DNA of 64,000 nucleotides, from NCBI RefSeq assembly GCF_000194155.1, contig NZ_GL877878.1, forward strand, positions 2,730,783-2,794,782, written 5' to 3'. The translations under genes and the position numbers were made by a program. The notes beneath the pieces were generated by a model. That model was not told where the DNA came from. It ran no database searches and worked only from the letters and a program-made list of their open reading frames with translations. Of this stretch, positions 46,237 through 54,902 are shown in pieces. Within the stretch, counting starts at the first letter, position 1; every line of letters begins with the position of its first letter. Origin of the DNA: Saccharopolyspora spinosa NRRL 18395. Its GTDB lineage: Bacteria > Actinomycetota > Actinomycetes > Mycobacteriales > Pseudonocardiaceae.

Positions 46237-47072
46237 TCAGCCGGTCACGGCGTGGTGCATGGGAACCGGCGCGGGCGATGGCGCCGAGGGAACCCGGGGG
46301 CGAACACCTGCGGCGTTGAGAATGAGATCCGCGATCGCTTCGGGGTGCGACACGATCGACAGGTGGCTGGAGTCGAGTTCTATGGTCGTCGCCCCCATGC
46401 GCGCAGCGAGGAACCTCTCAAGATCGGGCGTCGTGGTCCTGTCATTCTTCGACACCGCGTACCAGGTCGGTTTGTGCCTCCACGCCGCGACGCTCGTCTT
46501 CGACGAGAACAGCGAATTGGATATGGGGCCTTGCACGGCGTAGAGGCCAAGCGCGCGACTTCTGGGCACGTCGCCAGCGAAATCGCGCAGGAACGATTCC
46601 ATGCTCAATTGTTCGAAGTCGCCGAATTTGACGATTCCGGAATTCGCAGGCGGCTGCGGGAACCGCGCCGCGAGGGCGGCGTAGTCCTCGCCGACGTCTG
46701 GTGCACGAGCGGCGACGTAAACCAGACCGGTGACATTCGGGAAAGTCCCGCCTCCGAGATGACCGTTCCTCCCCAAGAATGAGCGGCCAGGACCGTCGGT
46801 CCCTCCTGGCGAGCGAGGGCACGCCGAGTTGCCGCAACGTCGTCAGCTAGCGAGGTGAGCGGATTCTGCACCGAGGTTACGTTCAGGCCGGCCGCTTGCA
46901 GTCGCTCGATCACGTCCGACCACGACGAGCCATCCGCGTACGCGCCGTGCACGAGTACGACATTGCGCGCGGCAGTGGCACCCACCGAGGCTTGCGCTGA
47001 CGAGAGACCGGCTAGCGAAGCTGTTGCGAATCCTGCAGTGAGCGCTTTTGAGAATGTTCGCCGACTGATCAT
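46237..47072 (-). pseudogene. Secreted alpha/beta hydrolase, frameshifted
   Basis: From ATG 47072 a Tat-type signal (SRRTFSKALTAGFATASLAG) precedes RNVVLVHGAYADGSSWSDVI and the nucleophile elbow AAHSWGGTVISEAG. The frame then breaks near 46768. In the next frame it continues NVTGLVYVAARAPDVGEDYA and ends with the catalytic His region LDSSHLSIVSHPEAIADLI. Apart from this one frameshift the gene is complete (about 275 codons), so a sequencing error is conceivable. In a region full of pseudogenes I favour real decay. Confidence 0.75.
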
Positions 47073-47258
47073 CAGCACGTTTCCCTGCTCGATCGAGCCC
47101 GATGCGGTTCCCATCGCAGGGCGTGTGGTCCAAGATCCAGCTCGTTGAAGCGACGACTCCTCAATCTGTCCACAAGCGTCCGGTCTCCGCACCCGTACAC
47201 CCCCGGAGCGGCGAAGCCGATGGATGAACCAGCGGAAATGAACGTAGCGCGCGGGCAT

Positions 47259-47690
47259 CTGCGCAGATAGTTGATCTGCTCAGTCGGTTAACGACCGCCG
47301 GAAGCGGACACGGGCAAACCGGTGGGACCTTCCAGACCTGACCGGGCTGCGGGACGCAACACGTCGTCGGCTCCGAGTACCCGCGGGCGACGTTCCGCCG
47401 TCGGCTCGCGGCATCGCCGACCAGGTCGGACACTCCCTGCTCGACGAGCTCGAGTCAGCGAAGCCCCCTGACGCTACGTTGGAGTCGAGTACTCGCGAGA
47501 CGCCGACAAGTCGGAGCTTGTGCTGGCAGGCCCGGGAGTACCAGCGCGAGGGCTAAACACAGCTGGACGAGTGGGCGCGATCGAGCGTGGAGGCAATGAC
47601 GACGGCGACGGGAAAGGCGCTGGCGCTAGCCGCTCTGGAGGTGTCGGGTGACGGGTGGAGCTCGTTCGCTCGCGCTGTCGGTCGCAGCTG
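47259..47690. other. Intergenic stretch, no gene recognised
   Basis: A plus-strand frame near the end (containing SSVEAMTTATGKALALAALE) has coding-like composition but is preceded by a stop and matches no family I know. Nothing else is seen. Confidence 0.35.
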
Positions 47691-47700
47691 AGTGGGACGC

Positions 47701-47738
47701 AAAGAGCCGCCCCGCCAGTATTTCCGGGACGGCTCTTT
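47701..47738. terminator. Bidirectional terminator hairpin
   Basis: AAAGAGCCG (47701-47709) pairs with CGGCTCTTT (47730-47738), with the stem extended imperfectly by CCCG/CGGG. The A and T runs make it effective on both strands. Confidence 0.7.
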
Positions 47739-47829
47739 CCGTACATTCAAAGAGCTTGGCCATTGCCCAACACGAGGTCGGCGTGATCTAGATAACGCTA
47801 CACCGAAGCTGCTGCGCAAAAACCGAAAC

Positions 47830-48342
47830 TCACTCAGACGCACGATGTTCTTGACGCGTTGCCACGGCTTCGGCCTCGGCGGCGTCCCACTGCTGCCGGT
47901 AGCTACGCAGCTTCGGCAACCGATCTTGCACACCCCACACAGCCCGCGCAGCAACGGTCTCCACGATGCCCCCATGCTCGATCACGGGTTCATGGAGGTC
48001 CTGAACCACGTCGGCGATGCTGGCCGCCTGAACCGCTGGAGCCCAACGCGCCAGCAGATCCATCAACCTCGGCAAGCCGATGACCTTCAGGTACTCCGAC
48101 GTCTGGTCCTGATTGCTGACCTCGATGAGGTACTCGCTGCGGCCATCCTGGTCGCGTTGCCAGGTGAGCAGATTCAGGCTCGACCACTCCCCAGCGCCGA
48201 GCCTGAGGAATGGACTCCAACCTTGCGACTCCAGATAGTCCCCGACATCAGTAACGTCGGAGGCACCACCGAACACATCGTATGGCTCCCACTTGCCGTC
48301 GGCGGAGAGCTGCAAATCCCTAGGCGAGGTCACGGCGGCCAC
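47830..48342 (-). CDS. Hypothetical protein
   Basis: 170 residues if started at GTG 48342; a second GTG three codons later is equally possible. The sequence is acidic with a defined core (EWSSLNLLTWQRDQDGRSEY, LKVIGLPRLMDLLARWAPAV) and no low-complexity part, so it looks like a real folded protein. No family recognised. It lies just outside the AICE, between a terminator and the broken integrase region. Confidence 0.6.
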   Translation of the reverse strand: MAAVTSPRDLQLSADGKWEPYDVFGGASDVTDVGDYLESQGWSPFLRLGAGEWSSLNLLTWQRDQDGRSEYLIEVSNQDQTSEYLKVIGLPRLMDLLARWAPAVQAASIADVVQDLHEPVIEHGGIVETVAARAVWGVQDRLPKLRSYRQQWDAAEAEAVATRQEHRASE

Positions 48343-48599
48343 AGTACGACACGAGGACGGCTCGTCACTCCTTGAACCCCATCAGGTGCCCTTTGGGTCA
48401 GCGGTCGAGTGCCCGGACGAACAGATCCTTGGCCCCTGCGGCTCGTGTCACCCACCAGATATAGCCCGAATTGCCGGGCCACCCTCCCTCTTAGGACCCC
48501 ACCGTCCAAGCTCCGCGCAGAGCCAAACATGACCAGTGCGCGATGGCGCTGATCAGCTCCAGAGGCTCTCACTCCGTCGCGACTTGGCGGCAAGCTAGT

Positions 48600-49003
48600 T
48601 TGATCGAATCGTCCCGGTCTTCGTTGACGGCTTACGGACACGGTAGGAGATCCAAGCCGCGTCACTTTGACAGCCAAGCGGGGTATAGCACGCTTGCGAG
48701 CCCGCCTCCGGACTGACTCGGCGAGTTTTGGTCACCTTCGGGCACCCGGCGTCCTGGAGCCAAAGCCGCCTGCCGTGTTGCTTCACGAGCCGCGTTGACT
48801 TCGTCGCGGAGGTTCGCAGGGGCTTCAACTTCACTGAAATGCCGACAGACTCCAACGGGACGTCAAACCGCCGCCACAAGATCTTTGGCCATTTCGCGCG
48901 CCTCGGCCACGTTCCGCCCCTGGGTGGCGCCGACATCCTCCACTTCGACGACCCACCACTTGCCTTCGCGGGTGGCGGTCGCCTCGAACTGGCGTTTGCT
49001 CAC
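48600..49003 (-). pseudogene. HicB-like antitoxin-type protein, frameshifted
   Basis: GTG 49003 overlaps the stop of the broken integrase by four bases (GTGA). The first 46 codons read FEATATREGKWWVVEVEDVG and TQGRNVAEAREMAKDLVAAV, a clear HicB-like start, then stop. A frame change of two missing bases restores DVPLESVGISVKLKPL. No HicA-like toxin is seen next to it. Confidence 0.55.
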
Positions 49004-49542
49004 CGTGCCCCGCCTTTGATCAGCGACATCTGCCTGACCAGGTTCGCCGACATCAGGTCGCGCCTGACCGCTAGCCCGAAGATCCCGAAGAGCACTGTCC
49101 GGACAGATCGGCGCGCGTCGGCGGGCATATCCTCGGCCTGCAACGTGTCCATGAGGTCTTCGAGCCGGCCGACGGCGCATTCGCCAAGCCACAGGTTGCC
49201 GATCTCTGGAATGACAGCATTCCGGAGGTCCACGGAGTAGGTGTCGCAGGTCGTAACCCCGCCGAACACCCTCGGCAACCTTCTACTCGACCTGGCCGAT
49301 CCGTACCTTGGCGATGCCGGCGACCTTCGAAGTGTCCTTGAGTTGGGTGCCGGACTTGCCGGCCGTTCTTGGAACGCGTCCCGGAGAGCCTTCTTCGCCT
49401 TGGCCGCCGTTGGCCCCACCGCTCGACCGGGGCGCGTGACTCCTTCAGCGCCCCGGAACCGTGCACGCGCTTTCCCGTTGCCGCCGATTTCCGTGACGGT
49501 GATGTTGCTGTGGGTGCGGATGACGAGGGGCGGCCGAGCCAT
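49000..49542 (-). pseudogene. Tyrosine recombinase (integrase) N-terminal remnant
   Basis: From 49542 the frame begins MARPPLVIRTHSNITVTEIG and contains FRGAEGVTRP. It shifts frame into VERWG, shifts again, and continues VTTCDTYSVDLRNAVIPEIG, WLGECAVGRLEDLMDTLQAE and TVLFGIFGLAVRRDLMSANL. These are the arm- and core-binding domains. The catalytic domain with its Arg, His and Tyr is gone. It resembles, but is not a copy of, the AICE integrase at 57.6-58.7 kb, so it is probably a relic of an earlier insertion at the same tRNA. Confidence 0.75.
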
Positions 49543-49644
49543 GATCGACCCCGTTTCCGGTGGGTTTCCGGTGGGTTTCCGCTGGATTCGACCAGCCTAT
49601 CGACCCTATGACCAGACCGACATGACCTCTGACCTGGCAAAACG

Positions 49645-49680
49645 GTGGGGCAGGTGGGACTTGAACCCACGACCTGACGG
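49645..49680 (-). repeat. Left attachment site, partial tRNA-Met copy
   Basis: Identical over 36 bp to the tRNA-Met 3' part at 58768-58803 (T arm, variable loop and part of the anticodon stem), after which the sequences diverge. It is therefore the duplicate att site left by integration. Confidence 0.9.
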
Positions 49681-49692
49681 GTCATGAGATCA

Positions 49693-50200
49693 CTCCCCGT
49701 TGTCTGCCGTCACCTGACATGGCCAGCAACTTTCACAATCGCACACGCCATAAGGAGACGTTGCTTGCCGACGTTGGACACGGTTTTGTGCGGGTAAAGC
49801 ATGGAGATGATCTTGATTCGTCCTGGCGTTGTCGACCTCTCGCCGCAACAAACCGGGGCAGCCGAACCCTGAACCCGCGGATTCTGGGGCGACACCTGCC
49901 GTTGTCTTCGATCACTGCTCAATATCCGCCATGACCTGCATTGATTACGAATGCGAATGAACATCAGGGGCGGTTGTCTGCGGTCATCTGACGTTGTTTT
50001 TCGGGGGTAAGGCAGGGCAGCGCAGGCGCAAGTTCCCGGAGGCAACGCCCTGAGGTACCGCACGGCCACGACTGCCAAACCTTCTGATGGCTGGTCCGTC
50101 CGTGTCGATGGTTGTCGTCGCTTGTCCAACGTGGTCGTGACCTGCCGCGGAGCTGGTTCGGGGATTGCCCTCCCCTGCCGTCGTCTGACGTCGATCGGGG
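49693..50200. repeat. Five or six imperfect repeats next to the left attachment site
   Basis: Variants of GTTGTCTGCGGTCATCTGAC occur at about 49699, 49899, 49971, 50110 and 50177. A related GTTGCTTGCCGACGTTGG occurs near 49765. Spacing is irregular (70-200 bases). No gene is recognisable in this 0.8-kb region. They could be integrase arm sites, iterons, or remnants of a repeat array. Confidence 0.5.
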
Positions 50201-50483
50201 TCGATGAGTGGCAATAAAGCGGCACGTCGGCCATTCCTCCGGCTTCACCCGACACGGAGCCGACCTTCCGGATGCAGTCCCGTGTCAAGGGGCGAAGCTC
50301 CGAAGGACGCACATCGGTAGAGCTCGGGGTCCCCGCCGATGTCGCGCCCTTGACGCGGGTCGGCAATCGGAGACACTACGGCGGCCGGGTTAGGCGCCCC
50401 TAAACCGGCTTTAGGAGAAGTCGATTGGTGGACGGCGCTCCACGACACGCCGCTGGCGCCCCTCTCGACCTGGATGACCTCAT

Positions 50484-50514
50484 ATGATAGCGTCGACTTT
50501 ATAGCGTCGACATT
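50484..50514 (+). promoter_or_regulatory. Promoter and tandem GTCGAC repeats before the R-M operon
   Basis: TATGAT at 50484-50489 is a good -10 element. Directly after it TAGCGTCGACTTT (50488-50500) is repeated 14 bases on as TAGCGTCGACATT (50502-50514). Both copies contain GTCGAC, the site known for XamI. The GGAG ribosome binding site and ATG 50526 follow. The repeats can serve as a regulator site, a methylation switch, or both. Confidence 0.6.
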
Positions 50515-50525
50515 TGGAGCGATCT

Positions 50526-50750
50526 ATGGCCGAGCCGAAGCCAAGGAAGCGCCGACCCCACAACGAGCTGAAGAATGCGATGCGCGAATACCTTGCCCGC
50601 AAGGGTGGTGGTCCGGCATCGATCAGTGAGATCAAAGACGCCGTCTACGACGAAGTGGGCGAGGCGCCAGACTCGTCGTTTCGCAGCGCATTGCAAGACG
50701 AGCGGTATTTCGTGCGCGTGGAGCGCGGGGTGTTCCGCCTCCGTGATTAA
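50526..50750 (+). CDS. Small winged-helix (HARE-HTH/ASXL-like) protein of the R-M operon
   Basis: 74 residues from ATG 50526 (GGAG seven bases upstream). A basic N-terminus, AEPKPRKRRPHNELK, is followed by an HB1/ASXL-like winged helix: NAMREYLARKGGGPASISEI, KDAVYDEVGEAPDSSFRSAL and YFVRVERGVFRLRD. Such domains are found attached to or beside restriction enzymes. Being first in the operon directly behind tandem repeats, it is the best candidate for a control protein, though it is not a classic C protein. The stop overlaps a possible GTG start of the methylase. Confidence 0.65.
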   Translation: MAEPKPRKRRPHNELKNAMREYLARKGGGPASISEIKDAVYDEVGEAPDSSFRSALQDERYFVRVERGVFRLRD

Positions 50751-50784
50751 CACCTCGACCCCCGTACCCTTCATCTGTGAGACG

Positions 50785-52422
50785 ATGTCAAACATGCGTT
50801 CGATCAGTTATGTGGGCGACCTCGTGCGCCTCTGCGTCGGACTCGGCGCGCAGAGTAATGGGAAACTCACAGCGCGAGAGCGTGAGCTTGTAGCCGAGCA
50901 TCCTGGTGATGCGCCCGAGACAATCGTGCAACGGTCAGCCATCCAGATCCAGCGAGGGTTCGACCCGCTAGGCGAGGCATACACGCAGATTTTCTCTCCG
51001 CTTGACCGCCGTCGGCTCGGTCAGACCTACACGCCCGCCACGATCGTCGAGTCGATGGTCGGCTGGGCGAGGGACCAGGGAAAGCCGGAGCGAATCGTTG
51101 ACCCAGGTGCAGGCTCCGGCCGGTATCTCCTTGCCGCCGCCCGTGAGTTCCCTGAGGCAACTCTCATCGGGGCTGACGTCGACCCGCTGGCCACTCTCAT
51201 GCTGCGTGCCAATGTCGTCGCGACTGGTCTCGCTTCTCGCACGAGAGTAGTGCTCGGCGATTACCGGTCGCTCGACCTGCCCGACATTGATGGGCGGACT
51301 CTCTATATCGGCAATCCGCCTTACGTCCGGCACCACCAGATTGCACCTGAGTGGAAGGCGTGGCTCCTCTCAACTGCAAAGGAGCGCGGACTCAAGGCCA
51401 GCGGACTGGCTGGTCTGCACGTCCATTTCTTCCTGGCGACCGCGGAGCACGGACGTCCTGGTGACTACGGCGCATTCATCACCAGCGCCGAGTGGCTGGA
51501 CGTGAACTACGGAAGCCTCGTTCGCCAGCTGCTGCTGGACGGGCTCGGTGGTGACTCCCTGCACGTGCTCGACCCGAAAGCTGCGCCGTTCGCCGACGCC
51601 ACGACGACCGGCGCGATCACGTGCTTCAAGCTCGGCGAGCGGCCTGAGTCGATCAAGGTTCGTCGGGTCGATGACGCGTCGGCGCTCGGCCGACTCGATG
51701 GGGGCCACGCCCTGTCTCGTCAGCGTCTCGCGGAGGCCAACCGCTGGTCGGTCCTCACGCGAGTAACCCCAAAGCTCCCCGAGGGCTACACCGAACTCGG
51801 CGAGCTGTGCCGCGTTCATCGCGGTGCCGTCACCGGCGCAAACAAGATATGGGTCCATCGCGACGGCAAGATCGACCTTCCCGAGAGCGTCCTGTTCCCG
51901 TCGGTCACCAAGGCGCTCGACCTTTTCGGGGCAGGTGAACGGCTCGCTGCCGCCGACCATCTCCGGCGTGTGATCGATCTGCCCGTGGATCTGGATATCT
52001 TTGACGTGGATGAGCGCAAACAGATCGATCGTTTCCTGCGTGCTGCGAAGAAGCAGGGTGTCCACGAGGGATACATCGCCTCTAAGCGAACGGCGTGGTG
52101 GAGCGTCGGCCTGCGTGATGCGGCACCCGTCCTGGCGACCTACATGGCGCGCCGCCCGCCAGCCTTCGTGCGCAACGACGTGGAGGCACGGCACATCAAC
52201 ATTGCCCACGGCCTTTACCCTCGGCAACACCTCGACACAGCGGTCCTCGACAACTTGGCTACGCATCTCCGCTCAGCCGTTACCCTGGCTCAGGGACGTA
52301 CGTACGCAGGCGGGCTCACCAAGTTCGAGCCGAAGGAGATGGAACGTCTACCCATCCCGAGCCTGGAGTCCCTGAGCAAAGGAGACGTCAGTGCCGCAGG
52401 TTCCGCCTCCACGGTGGAGTGA
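50785..52422 (+). CDS. N6-adenine DNA methyltransferase of a XamI-type system
   Basis: 545 residues from ATG 50785; GTG 50743 in the same frame would couple it to the upstream stop. Motif I is VDPGAGSGRYLLAAA (Asp at residue 106) and motif IV is NPPY at 177-180, the gamma-type adenine methylase order. Before it stands YTPATIVESMVGWAR, typical of Eco57I/TaqI-like methylases. The C-terminal half (about 330-530) is the target-recognition part. It would methylate the adenine of the site cut by the nuclease encoded downstream. Overlaps the nuclease gene by 32 bases. GC is below the backbone. Confidence 0.88.
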   Translation: MSNMRSISYVGDLVRLCVGLGAQSNGKLTARERELVAEHPGDAPETIVQRSAIQIQRGFDPLGEAYTQIFSPLDRRRLGQTYTPATIVESMVGWARDQGKPERIVDPGAGSGRYLLAAAREFPEATLIGADVDPLATLMLRANVVATGLASRTRVVLGDYRSLDLPDIDGRTLYIGNPPYVRHHQIAPEWKAWLLSTAKERGLKASGLAGLHVHFFLATAEHGRPGDYGAFITSAEWLDVNYGSLVRQLLLDGLGGDSLHVLDPKAAPFADATTTGAITCFKLGERPESIKVRRVDDASALGRLDGGHALSRQRLAEANRWSVLTRVTPKLPEGYTELGELCRVHRGAVTGANKIWVHRDGKIDLPESVLFPSVTKALDLFGAGERLAAADHLRRVIDLPVDLDIFDVDERKQIDRFLRAAKKQGVHEGYIASKRTAWWSVGLRDAAPVLATYMARRPPAFVRNDVEARHINIAHGLYPRQHLDTAVLDNLATHLRSAVTLAQGRTYAGGLTKFEPKEMERLPIPSLESLSKGDVSAAGSASTVE

Positions 52423-53314
52423 AGACGAACTCACAGAAGACGCCGCCGAGGCGGTGCGCCGGTTCTGCGAGAAGCGGATGCAGGAGCCGCTGGAGCAGTA
52501 TCTAGAACAGTTCGACAGCTTCCGCGGCACGATGGAAGACCTCATCGAGGAGACGATCGATCTCAGTGAGCTTCGTGAACAAGCCGCTGAGCAGCTTTCT
52601 GACCCGAGGGTGCTTTACTCCGTCAGGTATCTCGCTGGCCCGCCGATCAGCACCGATGATCTGAAAGAGCTCGTTGGCGATGGTGTGAGTCTCGCACCGA
52701 CGAAGATCAAGTCTGACCCAGAGATGGCCCGGAGGGTCGTCGAGACCGTCTTACTCGGCCTCGATCGCGTCCGGTTCCCCTGGGTCGGGGAGGACCGAGA
52801 GCCCACGGACGCAGAGCGCGAGATCGCCGTGATCGCGACCGCGGCAATGATCGCGACGCAGAGGGTCCAGACAGCCCGGCGTAACGAAGCCAAGGACGAG
52901 CAGGAGGATGCCGTCGCGGAGGTGCTGAAACAGAACGGTTTCATCGAGGTACCGACCCGCGTCGTCGAGAACACATCTCACTTTCCCGGTCCTGGCGAGT
53001 TCTGCAGGGAGAGTGAGTTCGGTGGTCGCAAGGCAGACCTGATCGTCGGCCTCTGGGATGGTCGCGTCATGCCGATCGAGTGCAAGGTCAGCAACTCTTC
53101 GACCAACAGTGTCAAGCGACTGAATAACGACGCAGCCGCTAAGGCCGAGACCTGGATCAAGGTATTCGGGACGGCCACTGTCGTGTCTACTGCGGTGCTA
53201 TCCGGTGTTTTCAAGATCCACAATCTCGAGAGCGCCCAGTCGCGAGGGCTAACGCTGTTCTGGGCGCACCGCCTGGACTCCTTAATCAGCTTCATCGAGA
53301 AAACCCGCCCGTGA
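52391..53314 (+). CDS. XamI family type II restriction endonuclease
   Basis: 307 residues from GTG 52391 with AAAGGAGAC upstream, inside the end of the methylase gene. The C-terminal third holds a PD-(D/E)XK core: Asp216 in KADLIVGLWDG and Glu230-x-Lys232 in PIECKVSNSSTNS. The N-terminal part (KRMQEPLEQYLEQFDSFRGT, YSVRYLAGPPISTDDLKELV) matches RE_XamI. The prototype XamI recognises GTCGAC. The gene order HTH, methylase, nuclease with tight overlap is that of a complete cassette. All three frames are open while most other genes of the element are broken. Confidence 0.87.
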   Translation: MPQVPPPRWSEDELTEDAAEAVRRFCEKRMQEPLEQYLEQFDSFRGTMEDLIEETIDLSELREQAAEQLSDPRVLYSVRYLAGPPISTDDLKELVGDGVSLAPTKIKSDPEMARRVVETVLLGLDRVRFPWVGEDREPTDAEREIAVIATAAMIATQRVQTARRNEAKDEQEDAVAEVLKQNGFIEVPTRVVENTSHFPGPGEFCRESEFGGRKADLIVGLWDGRVMPIECKVSNSSTNSVKRLNNDAAAKAETWIKVFGTATVVSTAVLSGVFKIHNLESAQSRGLTLFWAHRLDSLISFIEKTRP

Positions 53315-53872
53315 ACTTCACCGTTGCCGGACGCCTCGGGTGTGGTGGAGCGTCGTGGGCTGATCGATCGACAGCAATCAGACTTCGACCCTAGTCATTA
53401 ACGCGCTCGGCGTGGTCACCCAGCACCGACATCCGAAAGCGGGGCACATCAAAGTCTCTGAACACTCAGGGGCGGTTTAGTGCTTACAGGACAGTCGAGA
53501 CTTCGGAGCAGCTCTGATCGGGACCACAAGCCGGTGAGCCAGTTCGGGGCTGGCCGTTTCGTGCCCGGCCGGAGTGGTCAAGGCACCAACTCGGCGACGC
53601 GCCCAGCACCGTTTCGCTTCCGGCTCGCCCTGGTACGCCGTGATCAAGGTGCCCGGTCGGGGTTCAACATTCTCGAACTCGGGCGGCCCTCCGGGCCGCC
53701 TGCCTTCCGCTCCCGCGCCCGGACCGTCGGCCGCCGCCGGGACCGGCCGCCAGGCCGCACGCCCGCCGGCGGACGACTGGGCCGGGCTCGCATACCGCAG
53801 GCAGGGGGTAGAGAAAGTTTAAACACACGTGGACTGGGGCCTAGGGCAACAGCCGTGCGGCAGACAGCAGCC
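53315..53872. other. Intergenic stretch between the R-M operon and ydcF
   Basis: No gene recognised. The hairpin GGGCGGCCC/GGGCCGCC at about 53681-53697 may terminate transcripts. Open frames across the region are Arg/Pro/Gly rich and look like noise of high-GC DNA. Confidence 0.45.
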
Positions 53873-54541
53873 CTAGTCACGAACAAGCCTGGAGACGTAG
53901 CCGCCATCAACGAGTCGGCGGTACGAGGCATTGACTTCGTCTGGAACTTCCTGGGGGATCGCGAAACCGCGTTCTGCATAGACCGTGATGCGCTGGGTGT
54001 CCCACACGAGCATGTTGATCACGCGGTCGGCGTCTCCAATGGCGCGCACGTATTCGTCCAGCGGTAGACGCTGCGAGCTACAGACGATCTCGACCTCTGG
54101 CCAAATCTTCTTGGCCGTGGCGAACGCTCGACGTTGCTGGTAGGGCCGCGACACCAGCAAGATCGAGCCGACTGCAATATCCTTTGCGGCCAACAGTCTC
54201 CGGGTGTACTCGATGTTTTCGGCTGTGTTGGTCGCTTGCGGTTCGACCAGGATTGCCGAATCGGGAACCTCGCGTTCAAGGGCACGCTCGCGGTAGTGCA
54301 CGGCTTCTCCCCGGGGAAACCGTCCTACGGTTGTCGGTGCGTTCGCGCCAGTGAACACGATCAGCGGAAAGTTCCCGGCCTGGTAGAGGTCGACAATGTG
54401 GTCGGCAACGCCAAGGTCATGGCTGCCCAGGCCGACGCCCACGTCGCAGGCTCGAAGTTCGTGATGAAGGTCGTGGTAGTTCCACAAGCGCTCCACATCC
54501 GCCCGAACGTTCTCCGGGATGCCTACTGTCGGTGCGTTCAT
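53873..54541 (-). CDS. YdcF (DUF218) family protein
   Basis: 222 residues from ATG 54541. The DUF218 signatures are present: VGLGSHDLGVADHIVDLYQA, PLIVFTGANAPTTVGRFPRG, ILVEPQATNTAENIEYTRRL and ILLVSRPYQQRRAFATAKKI. No membrane helix, unlike the ElyC-type relatives. Function unknown. Members of this family are frequent AICE cargo beside the GntR regulator, 21 bases upstream here. Intact. Confidence 0.85.
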   Translation of the reverse strand: MNAPTVGIPENVRADVERLWNYHDLHHELRACDVGVGLGSHDLGVADHIVDLYQAGNFPLIVFTGANAPTTVGRFPRGEAVHYRERALEREVPDSAILVEPQATNTAENIEYTRRLLAAKDIAVGSILLVSRPYQQRRAFATAKKIWPEVEIVCSSQRLPLDEYVRAIGDADRVINMLVWDTQRITVYAERGFAIPQEVPDEVNASYRRLVDGGYVSRLVRD

Positions 54542-54562
54542 TGCGATTCTCGCGCTCTCGGT

Positions 54563-54877
54563 TCAGTCGGGGATCTTGAACGTGTACGACCAGGCGAACC
54601 GTGATGCGGAGTGCACACCACGGGCGAACTCGACCACACGGCCGCTCGCGGTGCACGTCGCCCGGTTCAAGATCATTACCGGTTCGCCTGCCGGGAGTTC
54701 TAGGGTCCCCGCCTCTTCGGGGGTCGGCATCCTCGCGTACATGGTTTCCGTGATCGTGTCGGGTTCTAGCCCCTGGATGGTCAGGACCGCGAACCCGCCG
54801 CCACGCCCCGCTGGCCCTTCCGCTGGGTCGACCAAGGGGGTTCCTTCAACGTCCTCAGGGCGGTAGTAGCTCGTCAA
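54563..54877 (-). pseudogene. GntR-family regulator (KorSA/Pra-like), only the UTRA-type C-terminal domain
   Basis: The open frame has 104 codons and begins with a TTG at TSYYRPEDVEGTPLVDPAEG. It continues through FAVLTIQGLEPDTITETMYA and ELPAGEPVMILNRATC to the normal end. This is the effector domain of HutC-type GntR regulators of AICEs. The winged-helix domain that should precede it is gone, and the next sequence rightward is an spd gene that also lacks its start. A deletion has joined the two. Confidence 0.75.
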
Positions 54878-54902
54878 GGTGTGGGTCGGCGTTCCTCGAT
54901 CT

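Noticed and set aside
53480..54067. Plus-strand 195-codon frame overlapping ydcF
   Set aside because: Arg/Gly/Pro-rich with no motif, and it runs antisense into the well-supported YdcF gene.
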